Part shown: piece after piece, positions 25,306-34,237 of the stretch
How positions within the stretch are numbered: the stretch's first letter is position 1
Layout of the letters: the number at the start of each line of letters is the position of its first letter
DNA from: Chitinophaga agri
GTDB taxonomy: Bacteria; Bacteroidota; Bacteroidia; Chitinophagales; Chitinophagaceae
Assembly: GCF_010093065.1 (NCBI RefSeq)
Contig: NZ_CP048113.1
Coordinates: 4,898,001 to 4,962,000, forward strand
Direction of reading: 5' to 3'
Length of the DNA: 64,000 nt
Program-made: the position numbers and the translations under genes
Notes under the pieces: model-generated
Seen by the model: the letters and a program-made list of their open reading frames with translations, nothing else
Database searches by the model: none
Told to the model about the DNA's origin: nothing

Positions 25306-25919
25306 CGTGTAAGCGCCCCTTCCAGTGTGAGGGCGGCCAGCGCTTCCCCGACAGTACGTTTCCATTTTTTTTGTGCATCAGGACTTTGTCCGTGATTGGT
25401 TTCACGGTCATAGGCTTCCTGTAATTTATTCATTTCCCGGAAGGACTCAATGTATTGATATTGAATTATACTGTCGTAATCATCCGCAGTCAGTTCCATA
25501 GATCTTATGCGCTGCTGGAAGCGCAGGGCGACAAGCCAGGTAATATCGAAATGGATCTGTTCGTGTTCCAGAGAATAGCTATCTCTGGCGAATGATTTGA
25601 CCCAGGAAGCACTTTTAATGAAAAAAACCTGCAGGGTCAGATTGATCTGTAGGGTATCTTTTTTAAGAAGGCTACTTCCTTCATAGGCAAAACTGGTGTA
25701 TGAGACAGCTGCACTCGGGCCGCGCAGGGGAGGAGTAGCTTTGAAGTCAGACCAGTTAAGCTTCCGGTGAGGCTGATAAAAGAGAGAATCGGAGTCAGGA
25801 TTTTCCGGACGGCGATCGGGGGTGAATACTATTTTAATGATCGTAACAGGGCTGGGTCCTTTCGGAGGGACCGCAGGAAAGCATAAGGAAGACCATATGA
25901 AATGCAGGAATAAAAACAT
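25245..25919 (-). CDS. DUF922-like secreted protein with HExxH motif
   Basis: 224 residues with a hydrophobic N-terminus (about 1-16) that could be a signal peptide. The segment RKLNWSDFKATPP (about 52-64) and the motif H119-E120-Q-I-H123 in SLEHEQIHFDIT resemble DUF922, which is described as a putative zinc-dependent secreted protease. HExxH suggests zinc binding and peptidase activity, not shown here. Its last 61 bases run antisense through the end of the M28 gene. If a shorter C-terminus were real it would need a frameshift, of which I see no sign. It is divergent from paaA. Confidence 0.6.
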   Translation of the reverse strand: MFLFLHFIWSSLCFPAVPPKGPSPVTIIKIVFTPDRRPENPDSDSLFYQPHRKLNWSDFKATPPLRGPSAAVSYTSFAYEGSSLLKKDTLQINLTLQVFFIKSASWVKSFARDSYSLEHEQIHFDITWLVALRFQQRIRSMELTADDYDSIIQYQYIESFREMNKLQEAYDRETNHGQSPDAQKKWKRTVGEALAALTLEGALTRYFSPLSADSSTLSTFNTAW

Positions 25920-25983
25920 AGCACCCGTTCAGGATTAAAGGTACATTTTTTCGTAACTTACAATCTACCAAAACAATCGCACT

Positions 25984-26988
25984 ATGTACGGTGGCGGATA
26001 TATTTACGATGATCCTAACAGGTCCCGTCAGCAGGAAGAACAACTGGTTGACGATCCTGTAAAGCTGGCCGCGTTTGAGGCGCGTATTACCAGAGGGGAG
26101 AAGATTGAGCCCGGCGACTGGATGCCGGCAGAGTATCGCAGGCAGCTGATCCGGTTGATAGAACAGCATGCTCATTCTGAGGTGATTGGCGCTTTGCCGG
26201 AGGGTACCTGGATCACCCGGGCACCCGGATTTAAACGGAAGCTGGCACTGATCGCTAAAGTGCAGGATGAGATTGGGCATGGACAGCTTTTGTATAATGC
26301 CGCAGAAACATTAGGAAAGTCCCGCGAAGCGATGATCAATGACCTGTTAAGTGGGAAGTCGAAATATTCCAATGTATTTAATTATCCGGCCGAAACCTGG
26401 GCAGACGTTACAGTGATAGGCTTCCTAATAGACGCGGCTGCCATTGTAAACCAGGTGGCTAATTCCAAAGGTTCTTACGGCCCTTACTGCCGGGCACTGG
26501 AAAGGATCTGTTATGAAGAGAGTTTCCATCTGAAACAGGGACATGATGCATTTATTGAACTGGCAACAGGCACCCCGGCACAAAAAGCAATATTGCAGGA
26601 TGCACTTAACCGATGGTGGCAGCCCATCATGCATTTCTTTGGTCCACCGGATAAGGTATCCAGTCATAGCGAAAAGCTGATGCAATGGAAAGTGAAGATG
26701 GCTAGTAATGACGATATGCGTAATCAGTTCCTGGACGCCTATGTGCCTAAAATATGGGAGCTGGGCCTGACATTGCCGGACCCTTCATTGAAAAAGGACA
26801 AAGAAACTGGCAAATGGGAATATTCGGATCCTGACTGGGAGCTGTTTTTTGAAGTGATCAAAGGAAATGGTCCCTGCAATAAAGAACGGCTGAATGTACG
26901 TAAGTGGGCTGAAGAGCATGGGCGCTGGATAAGAAAAGCACTGATGCGTGAGGATGAGCGAGCGCGTACGGCATTGCCGGTAGCATAA
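25984..26988 (+). CDS. paaA: 1,2-phenylacetyl-CoA epoxidase subunit A
   Basis: 334 residues. It is the catalytic di-iron subunit of the ring-epoxidising enzyme that starts aerobic phenylacetate breakdown. Ferritin-like iron ligands lie in helices such as [15 protein letters not shown] (about 59-73), [17 protein letters not shown] (about 91-107) and [16 protein letters not shown] (about 176-191). paaB, paaC and paaD follow in order, so this is the operon head. A possible -7 box (TAACTTACA) lies about 25 bases upstream of the ATG. Confidence 0.93.
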   Translation: MYGGGYIYDDPNRSRQQEEQLVDDPVKLAAFEARITRGEKIEPGDWMPAEYRRQLIRLIEQHAHSEVIGALPEGTWITRAPGFKRKLALIAKVQDEIGHGQLLYNAAETLGKSREAMINDLLSGKSKYSNVFNYPAETWADVTVIGFLIDAAAIVNQVANSKGSYGPYCRALERICYEESFHLKQGHDAFIELATGTPAQKAILQDALNRWWQPIMHFFGPPDKVSSHSEKLMQWKVKMASNDDMRNQFLDAYVPKIWELGLTLPDPSLKKDKETGKWEYSDPDWELFFEVIKGNGPCNKERLNVRKWAEEHGRWIRKALMREDERARTALPVA

Positions 26989-27058
26989 GATAGCATAGAT
27001 AAGTCAGGTAGTATATAGAATAGATAGTTCCCCGGAGATATAAGAAAGTACCACGATT

Positions 27059-27427
27059 ATGAATGAATCACTGGATCCACGTGTTAACCGGCTACGGTTA
27101 AATAATAGTGACGGCTCCTTCACCATTGAGGAAGGAGAAAACTGGAATGTATTTGAAGTTTTTCACCAGGAGAAAAGAGGCGCGCACCATGAACATGTCG
27201 GTTGTGTACATGCGCCTGATGCCAATCTCGCATTGATTTTTGCCAAAGAACAATTTGGCCGCAGGAAGAAGTGTGTTAATCTCTGGGTAGTACGTAGTGC
27301 GGATATTCTCGCATTTGACCTGGAAGATGAAGACATGTTTGCCAACAATCCGGATAAAACCTACCGGGATGCCAGCGGATTCAAGGTCATGGAGAAGATC
27401 AACAAATTTAAAGCACAGTCAAAATAG
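27059..27427 (+). CDS. paaB: 1,2-phenylacetyl-CoA epoxidase subunit B
   Basis: 122 residues. PaaB is a small structural subunit that bridges the A-C heterodimers. The family core is clear: WNVFEVFHQEKRGAHHEHVG (about 28-47), HAPDANLALIFAKEQFGRR and LWVVRSADI. The first 25 residues are a little longer than in the E. coli protein. The gene lies 70 bases after paaA and 15 before paaC. Confidence 0.92.
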   Translation: MNESLDPRVNRLRLNNSDGSFTIEEGENWNVFEVFHQEKRGAHHEHVGCVHAPDANLALIFAKEQFGRRKKCVNLWVVRSADILAFDLEDEDMFANNPDKTYRDASGFKVMEKINKFKAQSK

Positions 27428-27442
27428 TTCACCCATATCCCA

Positions 27443-28198
27443 ATGCAATTACAACAAGCATTACCCGAACTGCTCACTAAAATAGCAGATGATGAGCTGA
27501 TCATTGGTCACCGTAATTCAGAATGGACTGGTTTGGGACCCGTAATGGAAGAAGATATCGCATTCTCTTCTATGGCACAGGACAAAATAGGACATGCGTG
27601 GGCACTCTATCGCATCCTGCAGGAACATTTTGGAGGAGGAGACCCGGACCACTTTGCATTTATGAGACAAGCCGGCGAATATAAATGCTGTCATTTTGTG
27701 GAGCTGCCCATCGGATCCTATGAGTTCAGCCTGATGCGGCATTTCCTGTTCGATCATGCCGAAACAGTCCGTTACCAGTCTTTTGCTCAAAGTAGTTTTG
27801 TTCCCTTACAACAGTTGGCCGGTAAGATAAAAGGCGAATTAAAATATCATACACTGCACGCAGACGCATGGATATTACAATTGTGCACAGCCGGAGAAGA
27901 CAGTCGTCAGCGAATGCAACATGCACTGGATCAATGCTTCCAGCTGGCAGGAGGCATATTTGAACCCGGCGCGGGAGAGGCACTGCTAATAGCTGAAAAA
28001 GTGTACCCGGGAGAGGAGGCATTGTGTGAGCAATGGCTGAAAAATATTTCACACGTTATAGAAAAAGCAGGGCTGCGTTTGCCTCAAATGACCACTCCGG
28101 TTTATGGGGGGCGTACAGGGCAGCATACCCAGCATCTGCAACAATTATTAAACGAAATGGGAGAAGTATTCCGGCTGGATCCGGAAGCTACCTGGTAG
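27443..28198 (+). CDS. paaC: 1,2-phenylacetyl-CoA epoxidase subunit C
   Basis: 251 residues. PaaC is the structural ferritin-like partner of PaaA. It shows ADDELIIGHRNSEWTGLGPVM (about 15-34), an EEDIAFSSMAQDKIGHAWALY helix and a late EKAGLRLPQ segment typical of the family. Its length is normal. It sits between paaB and paaD, 13 bases from the latter. Confidence 0.92.
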   Translation: MQLQQALPELLTKIADDELIIGHRNSEWTGLGPVMEEDIAFSSMAQDKIGHAWALYRILQEHFGGGDPDHFAFMRQAGEYKCCHFVELPIGSYEFSLMRHFLFDHAETVRYQSFAQSSFVPLQQLAGKIKGELKYHTLHADAWILQLCTAGEDSRQRMQHALDQCFQLAGGIFEPGAGEALLIAEKVYPGEEALCEQWLKNISHVIEKAGLRLPQMTTPVYGGRTGQHTQHLQQLLNEMGEVFRLDPEATW

Positions 28199-28211
28199 AA
28201 AAAACAAGGCT

Positions 28212-28700
28212 ATGCAAACAATTACCACATTACAGGCTGTCTACAATGCTCTGGAACATGTTATGGACCCTGAAATTCCCGTATTAAATGTACTCGAACT
28301 GGGTATGATCACTGATGTAAAGATTGACCTGGAGGGAGTGCATATTAAAATGATCCCAACATTTTCTGCCTGCCCCGCTATTGACCTTATCCGGGAAAAC
28401 ATTACCAATACTGTGGAAAGAGAGCTGCAGATGCCGGCTATCGTCACGGTAGACAAAGAGGTGAACTGGAACAGTAACCGACTGTCAGAAGAAGCAAAAG
28501 AGAAACTGCGGAACTATGGGATCGCTGCTCCTGTAAGACATGAAGGGGATGTAAGCCTTGACCTGCTTGAGAAGGCGAACTGCCCACATTGTGGCAGTGA
28601 GAGCACCTATCTGCGTTCCCCTTTTGGCTCCGCCCTTTGCAGAGCGCTCCATGTTTGCCGCCAGTGTGGGATGATGTTTGAGCAGTTCAAGCCGCTCTAA
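28212..28700 (+). CDS. paaD: PaaD, maturation factor of phenylacetyl-CoA epoxidase
   Basis: 162 residues. The N-terminal MIP18/DUF59 domain has MDPEIPVLNVLELGMITDV (about 18-36) and FSACPAIDLI near 56. The C-terminus is a zinc ribbon with CPHCGSE (about 118) and CRQCGMMFEQFK (about 149-160). PaaD is thought to help build the iron-sulfur or di-iron centres of the epoxidase and its reductase. It is the last paa gene here; paaE, which encodes the reductase, is not next to it. The next gene, nadD, begins 59 bases downstream. Confidence 0.9.
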   Translation: MQTITTLQAVYNALEHVMDPEIPVLNVLELGMITDVKIDLEGVHIKMIPTFSACPAIDLIRENITNTVERELQMPAIVTVDKEVNWNSNRLSEEAKEKLRNYGIAAPVRHEGDVSLDLLEKANCPHCGSESTYLRSPFGSALCRALHVCRQCGMMFEQFKPL

Positions 28701-28759
28701 TAAGGATACATATATATATGTCCTTATTATTCACTACTTTCACGCTCAAAAAACAGGGC

Positions 28760-29329
28760 ATGAAGATAGGCTTGTATTTTGGGTCTTTTAATCCCATACA
28801 TACCGGGCATCTGATTATTGCGAATTATGTGGCATACAATACGGATCTTGATAAAGTTTGGTTAGTGGTTTCTCCACAAAACCCGCTAAAGCCTTCGGGG
28901 TCATTATTGAATGAACATACCCGCTTTCATCTGGTGGAGCTGGCAATTAAGGATGAACCCAAATTAAGAGCGAGCAATATCGAATTTTCTCTGCCCAGGC
29001 CTTCTTTTACCATAGATACATTGACTTATCTGGGGGAAAAATTTCCTACCCAGGAGTTTACCATCATAATGGGGAGTGATAGTTTTAAAAATATCACCCG
29101 TTGGAAGAACTATCAGCAGATCGTCAAGAATTATCCTATCTGCGTATATCTGCGTCCTGGCCACGAAGTGACGGAAACATATGGTGCGCATGTGGAAATA
29201 CTGAAGGCGCCGATGCTTGATATTTCTTCAACAGATATCCGTCAGTATGTGCAGGAAGGCAAGCCTATCCGGTACATGGTGCCAGATAATGTGGCTGCCT
29301 ATATTGCTGAGAATAACTACTATAAATAG
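28760..29329 (+). CDS. nadD: nicotinate-nucleotide adenylyltransferase
   Basis: 189 residues. It makes deamido-NAD from nicotinate mononucleotide and ATP. The nucleotidyltransferase signature GSFNPIHTGHL is at residues 8-18, MGSDSFKNITRWKNY near 101, and the ISSTDIRQYV motif near 158. The start is the ATG at 28760, where MKIGLYFGSFNP begins; an open frame from 28718 adds an unconserved leader. Its stop lies 1 base from the stop of the opposing AI-2E gene. Confidence 0.92.
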   Translation: MKIGLYFGSFNPIHTGHLIIANYVAYNTDLDKVWLVVSPQNPLKPSGSLLNEHTRFHLVELAIKDEPKLRASNIEFSLPRPSFTIDTLTYLGEKFPTQEFTIIMGSDSFKNITRWKNYQQIVKNYPICVYLRPGHEVTETYGAHVEILKAPMLDISSTDIRQYVQEGKPIRYMVPDNVAAYIAENNYYK

Positions 29330-29330
29330 A

Positions 29331-30365
29331 TCAGTGTTTAATGCGCACTTCCCGCTTTTTAGTAAAGAACTCATTAGAGTAAATATCTAATAGCAGGATA
29401 AACATAGAGATCAGCAATGGCCCGAATATCAATCCTATAAATCCAAAGAGATTCACACCTATAAGTACACCGAATACCGTGATCAGAGGATGTACATCTC
29501 CTATTCTTTTAGCCAGCACAAACCTGAATATATTATCAGAAGTACCTACCACAGCAAATCCATATACCAGTACACCGATGCCCTGCCAGGTCATGCCAGT
29601 GCCTAGCAGATAAAGCCCCATCGGAACATATACAGCTGCCGCACCGACTACCGGCAACATAGCTGTGAAGCAGGTAACTGCAAACCAGAACATAGGTTGA
29701 GGTACCTGGAAAATAAAGTAGCCTATCAGCGAGACGATTCCCTGGATAACGGCAATGGCTGGTATACCTACCGCATTGGCAACCACAAGTTTCTGAAATT
29801 CAGTGCCCAGCCGTAGCACGTTTTCATCTTTCAGTGGAATATATTCATATAGCCAGGCTTCCATCTTACGACCGTTTACCAGCATAAAATACAGAATGAA
29901 ATAAAGTATAGCGATGGCAGTTAGTGTGTTGAAGGTTGCACCCAGCAATGTGGGGAGGACAGCCGTCAGGTATTCCTGCAGTTTTTCAAGTTTTACCTGC
30001 GACATCACATCAATATTCGTGGACTGCTTTATCCGTAAATTGAATTGCTCAAGTCCCTGCACAAGTTCCTGGGAATGAGATACCGCGTAGCCGATCTTGT
30101 CTGTTAGCATATTAATAAGTAAACCGAAAGGCAGCAGAATAATGATGAAAGACATGAACATAAGTATACCGGCAGCAAGGCTCTTTTTCCAGTTACGTTG
30201 TTCTACCAGCCGGAACATATATTTCCGACTTAGTACATACATGGTAACAGCGCCTAAAAATCCGGGGAGAAAAGTATACAACTCTCTAAATAGCACGTAT
30301 GCCAGTAGGAGAATGATAAGAAGAAAGCTGACTTGTTTTATTTGTTGGTTGTCTATTACGCTCAT
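29331..30365 (-). CDS. AI-2E family transporter
   Basis: 344 residues, with about eight membrane segments and a periplasmic or cytoplasmic helical region (about 125-180). Features of the AI-2E/PerM family include the late ADNIFRFVLAKRIG-like block (here SDNIFRFVLAKRIGDVHPLI) and the GLIFGPLLISM segment. Family members export the AI-2 signal or Na+/H+; the role here is open. The ATG at 30365 is preferred over an ORF extending to 30449, since MSVIDNQQIKQ begins the family-like part. Upstream to 30644 I see only AT-rich promoter-like sequence. Confidence 0.8.
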   Translation of the reverse strand: MSVIDNQQIKQVSFLLIILLLAYVLFRELYTFLPGFLGAVTMYVLSRKYMFRLVEQRNWKKSLAAGILMFMSFIIILLPFGLLINMLTDKIGYAVSHSQELVQGLEQFNLRIKQSTNIDVMSQVKLEKLQEYLTAVLPTLLGATFNTLTAIAILYFILYFMLVNGRKMEAWLYEYIPLKDENVLRLGTEFQKLVVANAVGIPAIAVIQGIVSLIGYFIFQVPQPMFWFAVTCFTAMLPVVGAAAVYVPMGLYLLGTGMTWQGIGVLVYGFAVVGTSDNIFRFVLAKRIGDVHPLITVFGVLIGVNLFGFIGLIFGPLLISMFILLLDIYSNEFFTKKREVRIKH

Positions 30366-30644
30366 GAGGTTAAAGGTTATTCTGCCATTTTGGTAGCGGT
30401 TTCGCAAATCGATATAACTAACCTGCAAAAAGAGTACCGTTCGCAGCAATAGTGCCAGTTGATAGAAATCTAAACTATTACAGCTGCTAAAGTGTTTAGA
30501 CAGTGCAGGTTATTGATCATGTATCAGTAATAGATCATTTTTCTTTAACAGTTATTCTCACTTAAATGTAATTATTGGAATAATGTTTGTTCCCTGTACA
30601 GTACGATTGTTAAAATCATTTGTTCACTTTTAAAACTTTATTTT

Positions 30645-30842
30645 ATGGCAAGCAACGGTTCAAAAGCAGTTGTATCATTCATTGTAGGTGCAGCAGTTGG
30701 TGTAGCAGTAGGCTACTTCCTGAACTCTGACAAGAAAGATGAACTGGTAGACAAGCTGAAATATCAGGCAGATAAGCTGAAAGACAAGTTCAAGAAAAAG
30801 AAGGAACAATATGAGGATGCTTTGGAAAATGAGTTAGCATAA
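30645..30842 (+). CDS. YtxH-like small membrane protein
   Basis: 65 residues. One glycine-rich membrane helix (about 8-28, FIVGAAVGVAVGYFL) is followed by a lysine-rich amphipathic tail, as in YtxH-domain general stress proteins. It begins a three-gene run with a holin-like and a basic coiled-coil protein, 28 bases before the next start. A role in envelope stress is inferred from family and company. Confidence 0.75.
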   Translation: MASNGSKAVVSFIVGAAVGVAVGYFLNSDKKDELVDKLKYQADKLKDKFKKKKEQYEDALENELA

Positions 30843-30870
30843 TCTTGCTTGTTGCACAAAAAATATTTGC

Positions 30871-31320
30871 ATGGAAGATAATTTCAGCAATTACTTCAAT
30901 CAGACCGGTAAGGTTGCCAAAGAATATCTGGAAACCAGATTGGACCTGATTAAGCTTCAGGCAGCAGGAAAGCTATCGAAAGCCTTAGGGCTTTTCTTCT
31001 CACTGATACTGGCTTTCCTGCTGTTCTTTTTTGTTATTGTATTCCTTGGCATGGTGCTGGGATTCTGGATAGGTGAAATGACCAACAGTTTTACGTTAGG
31101 ATTTTCCTGCTCAGCAGGTCTATTCGTGGTACTGCTGGGTATATTGCTCGCATTCCGGAAACCACTTATTCAGGTGCCATTATCCAACTTGCTTATCAAA
31201 GAGCTGTTGAATGAAATGGATATGGATGATTCCGACAGGGACAATGAGAAAAAAGTGAAAGAAGCTGAAACAGGTAACAGGTCTGAGGAGGAAGAAGAAG
31301 AATTGTACGAACAACTATAA
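30871..31320 (+). CDS. phage holin superfamily III-like membrane protein
   Basis: 149 residues. An amphipathic N-terminus with AKEYLETRLDLIKLQAAGKL (about 16-35) is followed by two membrane segments (about 43-65 and 75-97) and an acidic tail ending in EEEEEELYEQL-like sequence. The pattern fits the 'phage holin family, superfamily III' (Actinobacteriophage holin-type) domain, which is common in chromosomal stress operons and does not imply a prophage. It lies between the YtxH-like and the coiled-coil genes. Confidence 0.75.
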   Translation: MEDNFSNYFNQTGKVAKEYLETRLDLIKLQAAGKLSKALGLFFSLILAFLLFFFVIVFLGMVLGFWIGEMTNSFTLGFSCSAGLFVVLLGILLAFRKPLIQVPLSNLLIKELLNEMDMDDSDRDNEKKVKEAETGNRSEEEEEELYEQL

Positions 31321-31354
31321 CAATGTTGAAAGCATTAATGATAAACCTTTACAC

Positions 31355-31723
31355 ATGCCCAAGGTGAAAGTAACGAACACCGATCTGTTACAAAAGGAAA
31401 TCAACCGTCTGAAAAAACGTTCCCGCGCATTGGAAAATGAGTTAGGAGACAGGCTTGATCATTTCAAAGGTAATTATGGGAAGATGGCATTAAACTCTGT
31501 GATCCCAGGAAGCGCGAAAGGCGCTGGTATGATGGGTATTGTAGGGCGTGTCGCCAAGGTTGCCTGGCAGAGTGGAAGTTTCAAATCATTCACTACCAAT
31601 GCATTGATGACAGCCCTCGAGTTTGCAGGGGTCAGGCTTGGTATTAATCTGTTTGATAAATTCAGGAAGAGCCGCAGCAAAAAGAAAAAAGCTAAAGCTG
31701 CGGCTGCACAGGAAGAAGATTGA
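31355..31723 (+). CDS. basic coiled-coil protein, unknown function
   Basis: 122 residues. A short coiled coil (about 10-45, EINRLKKRSRALENELGDRL) is followed by a glycine-rich, weakly hydrophobic middle (about 55-95) and a KKKKAKAAAA tail. I do not recognise a family. It is the last of the YtxH/holin-like trio, 34 bases after its neighbour, and probably acts with them at the inner membrane. The opposing radical SAM gene ends 10 bases beyond it. Confidence 0.6.
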   Translation: MPKVKVTNTDLLQKEINRLKKRSRALENELGDRLDHFKGNYGKMALNSVIPGSAKGAGMMGIVGRVAKVAWQSGSFKSFTTNALMTALEFAGVRLGINLFDKFRKSRSKKKKAKAAAAQEED

Positions 31724-31733
31724 TCTAGGTTTG

Positions 31734-32759
31734 TTATCCCCAAACCTTTGTTCCTTCACTACAATTTGCACAAATATCGATATTGGCGCGACCTGTTTGT
31801 AGCTGGGTTCTGAATTTAATGTACTTATCGTCGTGCCACAATTCCTTGAAAGATTCTTTCTTCAGATCGCCCAATTTATGCTGAGCGTCCTTATCAAAAC
31901 AGCATGGTACAACCAGACCGTCCCAGGTGATAACAGGAGAGTGCCATAAGCGCCAGCAGCTATTACCCATTTTGTTCTTGATAGTATAGGTACCATCATC
32001 ATTACGATGATAACGGCTGTATTTATCAATGGTCGGAATCAGTCGGTTCCCTTCTTCATAGTCGTATACCTGCGCTGTCTTAAAACGAACTTCGTCTACA
32101 CCAATTTCCTTCGCCAGTTTCTTAATATCCTCGATCTGATGTTCATTTGGTTTTACTACCAGGAACTGGAAAAAGACAAATGGCGTTTTAGACTTCAGTT
32201 CTTTTTTCCATTTTACGATATTCTTTGCTCCCTGAATAACTTTCTCCAGATTACCACCTACGCGGTATTGAGTGTAGACATCCTGAGTCGTACCATCAAT
32301 GGAAATGATCAGCCGGTCAAGACCACTTTCTACTGTTTTTCGGGCATTTTCTTCCGTAAGATAGTGTGCATTGGTAGAGGTAGCCGTATAGATACCTTTC
32401 GCATGCGCATATTTTACCATTTCCAGAAAACCCGGATTGAGGAAGGGTTCCCCCTGGAAATAGAAGATCAGGTATAACAGCTCCTTATAGATCTCATCAA
32501 TGGTCTTTCTGAAAAAATCCTGTTGCAACATACCAGTAGGACGGGTAAATGCGCGCAGTCCGCTTGGACATTCAGGACACCTCAGATTGCATGACGTTGT
32601 CGGTTCGAAAGATACGGATATAGGATAACCCCACTGAACAGGCTTACCGGTCCACTTGCTTACGAAATAACTGCTTAGTACCTTTCCGGCGTTCCAGGCA
32701 CGGCGCGGCGTGAACTTGGAAAACAGATTGAGGGTATCGTTAAGATTAAATTCTGGCAT
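31734..32759 (-). CDS. radical SAM protein with SPASM-type C-terminus
   Basis: 341 residues. The radical SAM [4Fe-4S] cluster is bound by C57, C61 and C64 in CNLRCPEC. A C-terminal set of cysteines (CWRLWHSP near 268, PCCFDKDAQ near 287, and ICANCSEG near 330) forms a SPASM-like region for auxiliary clusters. Such proteins modify peptides or act as sulfatase maturases and MoaA-like enzymes. No precursor peptide or sulfatase gene is beside it, so the substrate is unknown. It is convergent with the YtxH trio and divergent from the GH25 gene. Confidence 0.82.
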   Translation of the reverse strand: MPEFNLNDTLNLFSKFTPRRAWNAGKVLSSYFVSKWTGKPVQWGYPISVSFEPTTSCNLRCPECPSGLRAFTRPTGMLQQDFFRKTIDEIYKELLYLIFYFQGEPFLNPGFLEMVKYAHAKGIYTATSTNAHYLTEENARKTVESGLDRLIISIDGTTQDVYTQYRVGGNLEKVIQGAKNIVKWKKELKSKTPFVFFQFLVVKPNEHQIEDIKKLAKEIGVDEVRFKTAQVYDYEEGNRLIPTIDKYSRYHRNDDGTYTIKNKMGNSCWRLWHSPVITWDGLVVPCCFDKDAQHKLGDLKKESFKELWHDDKYIKFRTQLQTGRANIDICANCSEGTKVWG

Positions 32760-32880
32760 AACAACATCACTTATTCTTGTAAAAATAAGATAACTATGCC
32801 GGTTATGTATAATAATAATTATACTTGCTGTGAAATTTGAAAAACCTTCATATTTAATGCGAAAGCTGAATAAATAAAAA

Positions 32881-33648
32881 GTGTCAAAACTCCGAATTAA
32901 GAAGTCACGGCGTCTTATTTACGTCCTTTTATTCCTGATATGTGTAGCTTTCTGTGGCTGGCTTTGGTGGCTGGATAAAGAAGAGACTATCAACTTTGTA
33001 CGATACGAAGAATTTGGTATTGATATGCCGGTGAATTATTCTATCCACGGCATAGATGTATCAAAATTCCAGAAAAATATTAACTGGTCTGCAGTGGAGC
33101 AGATGCAGGTAGACAGGATCCATATTTCCTTTGCTTTTATTAAAGCGACGGAAGGAATTACCCGTCAGGATGCAAACTTTAAGCAGAACTGGCAGAAAGC
33201 TAAGAAGGCTGGCATTATACGGGGAGCTTATCATTTCTTTTATTCCACGAGAGATCCGTTGAAACAGGTGATCAATTTCCAGAATGTCGTACAGCTTGAA
33301 CCTGGTGACCTTCCGCCTGTACTGGACATAGAGGTGCACAATAATCAGCCACCAGCAGTGATCAGATCTACAGCAAGAATATGGCTGGAGGAAATGGAAA
33401 AGGCATACGGTGTGAAGCCGATCATCTATACGAATATGCACTTTTATGAAGACTATCTGGGAGAGGAGTTTGATAAGTATCCGCTCTGGGTGGCGCATTA
33501 CTATCAGAAAGAGCGCCCTTCCACCAAAAGGCACTGGCTGTTCTGGCAGCATAGTGACATGGGGCGGGTAAATGGTATCAGAACAACAGTTGATTTTAAC
33601 GTCTTCAGGGGAGATAGTCTCGCTTTGCGAAAACTTTGTCTGCCCTGA
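32881..33648 (+). CDS. GH25 lysozyme-like muramidase, membrane-anchored
   Basis: 255 residues. A membrane helix (about 11-31) anchors a GH25 domain (about 55-250). Catalytic features of the family are present: GIDVSKFQ with D59, FIKATEG with E91, and the LDIE pair D149/E151. GH25 enzymes cut N-acetylmuramic acid bonds in peptidoglycan. The start is a GTG at 32881; no in-frame ATG precedes the membrane helix, and the next in-frame ATG would remove it. It is followed 17 bases later by a small membrane protein gene and likely shares its transcript. Confidence 0.85.
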   Translation: MSKLRIKKSRRLIYVLLFLICVAFCGWLWWLDKEETINFVRYEEFGIDMPVNYSIHGIDVSKFQKNINWSAVEQMQVDRIHISFAFIKATEGITRQDANFKQNWQKAKKAGIIRGAYHFFYSTRDPLKQVINFQNVVQLEPGDLPPVLDIEVHNNQPPAVIRSTARIWLEEMEKAYGVKPIIYTNMHFYEDYLGEEFDKYPLWVAHYYQKERPSTKRHWLFWQHSDMGRVNGIRTTVDFNVFRGDSLALRKLCLP

Positions 33649-33665
33649 TACAAAACAGCATTGAT

Positions 33666-33944
33666 ATGGAATCACAGGAACCACAATACGACAAAAAGGA
33701 ACCCTTTGACATGAGGATTGTATTCTACTTCGCGAGGATAGTCCGCACCGTGTTTCTGTTCTTTTTCTGGATGATGATAAACGTATTTCTGGGACTGTAT
33801 CTAGGATTTGCAATCCCCGGAGAATCTACGCCCGGAAGGATGATCTTCTTTTACAGCTGGGCGATACTATCACTTGGAGGATATCTCTGGATCGTTATCC
33901 GGATGTGGCGGAAAAGTGAGAAGGTACAAGACAATTACAAATAA
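33666..33944 (+). CDS. small two-helix membrane protein, unknown function
   Basis: 92 residues with two membrane segments (about 17-43 and 55-75) and charged ends. I recognise no family. The ATG at 33666 is preferred; the ORF extends to 33636 but that part overlaps the end of the GH25 gene. It lies downstream of the GH25 gene and may belong with it. A palindromic element follows directly. Confidence 0.6.
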   Translation: MESQEPQYDKKEPFDMRIVFYFARIVRTVFLFFFWMMINVFLGLYLGFAIPGESTPGRMIFFYSWAILSLGGYLWIVIRMWRKSEKVQDNYK

Positions 33945-33945
33945 A

Positions 33946-34011
33946 AAAGTGATCAATCATGTGTATGACTGCCAGCACTTTCGCCTGACAAAACCCATAA
34001 TTGATCACTTT
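33946..34011. repeat. long-loop inverted repeat with TGATCAAT core
   Basis: AAAGTGATCAAT (33946-33957) and ATTGATCACTTT (34000-34011) form a perfect 12-bp inverted repeat with a 42-base loop. It lies between convergent genes and may serve as a bidirectional terminator. The core matches the element at 15236-15291. Confidence 0.6.
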
Positions 34012-34024
34012 CAGTACTTATCCC

Positions 34025-34237
34025 TTACAGCAATGTTGTCTGCTGCAAGTATGCTTGTTGCATACCTTTAATTATGCGGGCAACATCTTCCTCAGACTTT
34101 CCCGTTTTGCGTTCCAGTCTGACATACAGCTCCCGTTCTTTACCCCTTTCAAACACTAGATCTTCGTCTGAAAGTTGATTGAAACGCTGTTTTAGCAGTT
34201 TCTTCAGTACCGACCACTGGTAACCCCGGATGTTCAT
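34025..34237 (-). CDS. CsbD-like small stress protein
   Basis: 70 residues. The sequence follows the CsbD pattern: an opening tryptophan (W8) and LKQRFNQLSDEDL, a central basic-acidic stretch, then RKTGKSEEDVARII. CsbD-type proteins are abundant general stress proteins of unknown action. The family match is moderate, since the glycine-rich centre is altered. It stands alone, convergent with the preceding gene. Confidence 0.6.
   Translation of the reverse strand: MNIRGYQWSVLKKLLKQRFNQLSDEDLVFERGKERELYVRLERKTGKSEEDVARIIKGMQQAYLQQTTLL

Noticed and set aside
33061..33813. A 250-codon minus-strand frame over the GH25 gene
   Set aside because: The GH25 catalytic residues on the plus strand leave no doubt, and the antisense frame has no domain.
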